A stretch of DNA of 63,335 nucleotides, taken from assembly GCF_002029235.1 (NCBI RefSeq), contig NZ_MZGV01000027.1, positions 1-63,335 on the forward strand, in the 5' to 3' direction. The notes beneath the pieces are model-generated. The model was not told where the DNA came from and did no database searches. It saw nothing but the letters and a program-made list of their open reading frames with translations. Position 1 is the stretch's first letter, and every line of letters starts with the position of its first letter. Both the position numbers and the translations under genes were made by a program. Shown piece after piece: positions 63,223 to 63,335 of the stretch. The stretch comes from Clostridium oryzae. GTDB lineage: Bacteria > Bacillota > Clostridia > Clostridiales > Clostridiaceae.

Positions 63223-63335
63223 AAAAGGAAGAGTATTAAAACAATTATTACATTATTCTTTAAGAAACATAGTAGAAATATAAAAAATGATAAGTCAGAC
63301 AATAGAAAAAAGATATCTTGATATTTGTATATAAG

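Overview
The window is about 63 kb of AT-rich chromosome from an anaerobic, motile Firmicute, almost certainly Clostridium sensu stricto. The signs are a homodimeric pyruvate:ferredoxin oxidoreductase beside a flavodoxin, strong AGGAGG ribosome binding sites, many TTG/GTG starts, CheC/CheD/FliY chemotaxis, and FliW-CsrA control of flagellin. The run from PFOR through uridine kinase, the chemotaxis operon, flagellin and GDP-sugar genes resembles the gene order I recall from Clostridium acetobutylicum. The species cannot be fixed from sequence alone. No tRNA, rRNA, IS transposase, phage block or CRISPR array was seen.

Layout. 0-7 kb: a small nitroreductase, a family-S9-like esterase, and a four-gene ABC transporter plus two-component operon whose promoter abuts a perfect 22-bp palindrome. 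7.2-8.4 kb (minus strand): thiamine transporter ThiT and a DUF77 thiamine-binding protein under a TPP riboswitch with its own terminator. 8.5-20.6 kb: a chemoreceptor, a lipoprotein cyclophilin, topoisomerase IV (parE-parC), a DJ-1 protein, recJ (which seems to start at a non-standard codon) and murG. 20.9-31 kb: flavodoxin, PFOR, a KimA-type potassium importer, uridine kinase, a Cys/His-rich DUF1292 protein, a HAD phosphatase and a class IV aminotransferase.

31.2-41.7 kb is one chemotaxis/switch operon (FapA-like, cheW, cheD, cheB, cheR, cheA, cheC, cheY, cheW, fliM, fliY) behind a sigma-D-type promoter. 42-49.6 kb is the late flagellar operon (flgM, flgN, flgK, flgL, fliW, csrA, flaG, a small unknown gene, fliS, a FliT-like gene, fliD), also behind a sigma-D promoter. 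Flagellin has its own sigma-D promoter and a leader with a hairpin that presents an exact CsrA consensus site. 50.8-63.2 kb is a flagellin glycosylation island: two DUF115/Maf proteins, a small partner, a sugar-nucleotide 4,6-dehydratase, an ATP-grasp ligase, a HAD hydrolase, a cytidylyltransferase, a pseudaminic-acid-type synthase, and enzymes for GDP-mannose and GDP-fucose.

The main unexplained structure is a dispersed intergenic repeat family with at least ten sites. Each copy has a purine-rich arm built of 7-bp units followed by a hairpin whose arms read GAAATTCTGC or GAAATTCAGC. In the complete copies a second hairpin and a pyrimidine-rich complementary arm close the element, so the whole could fold into a long stem. 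Paired base changes in the hairpin arms indicate selection on, or copying of, structure. Copies sit mostly at gene 3' ends and avoid the interiors of the motility operons.
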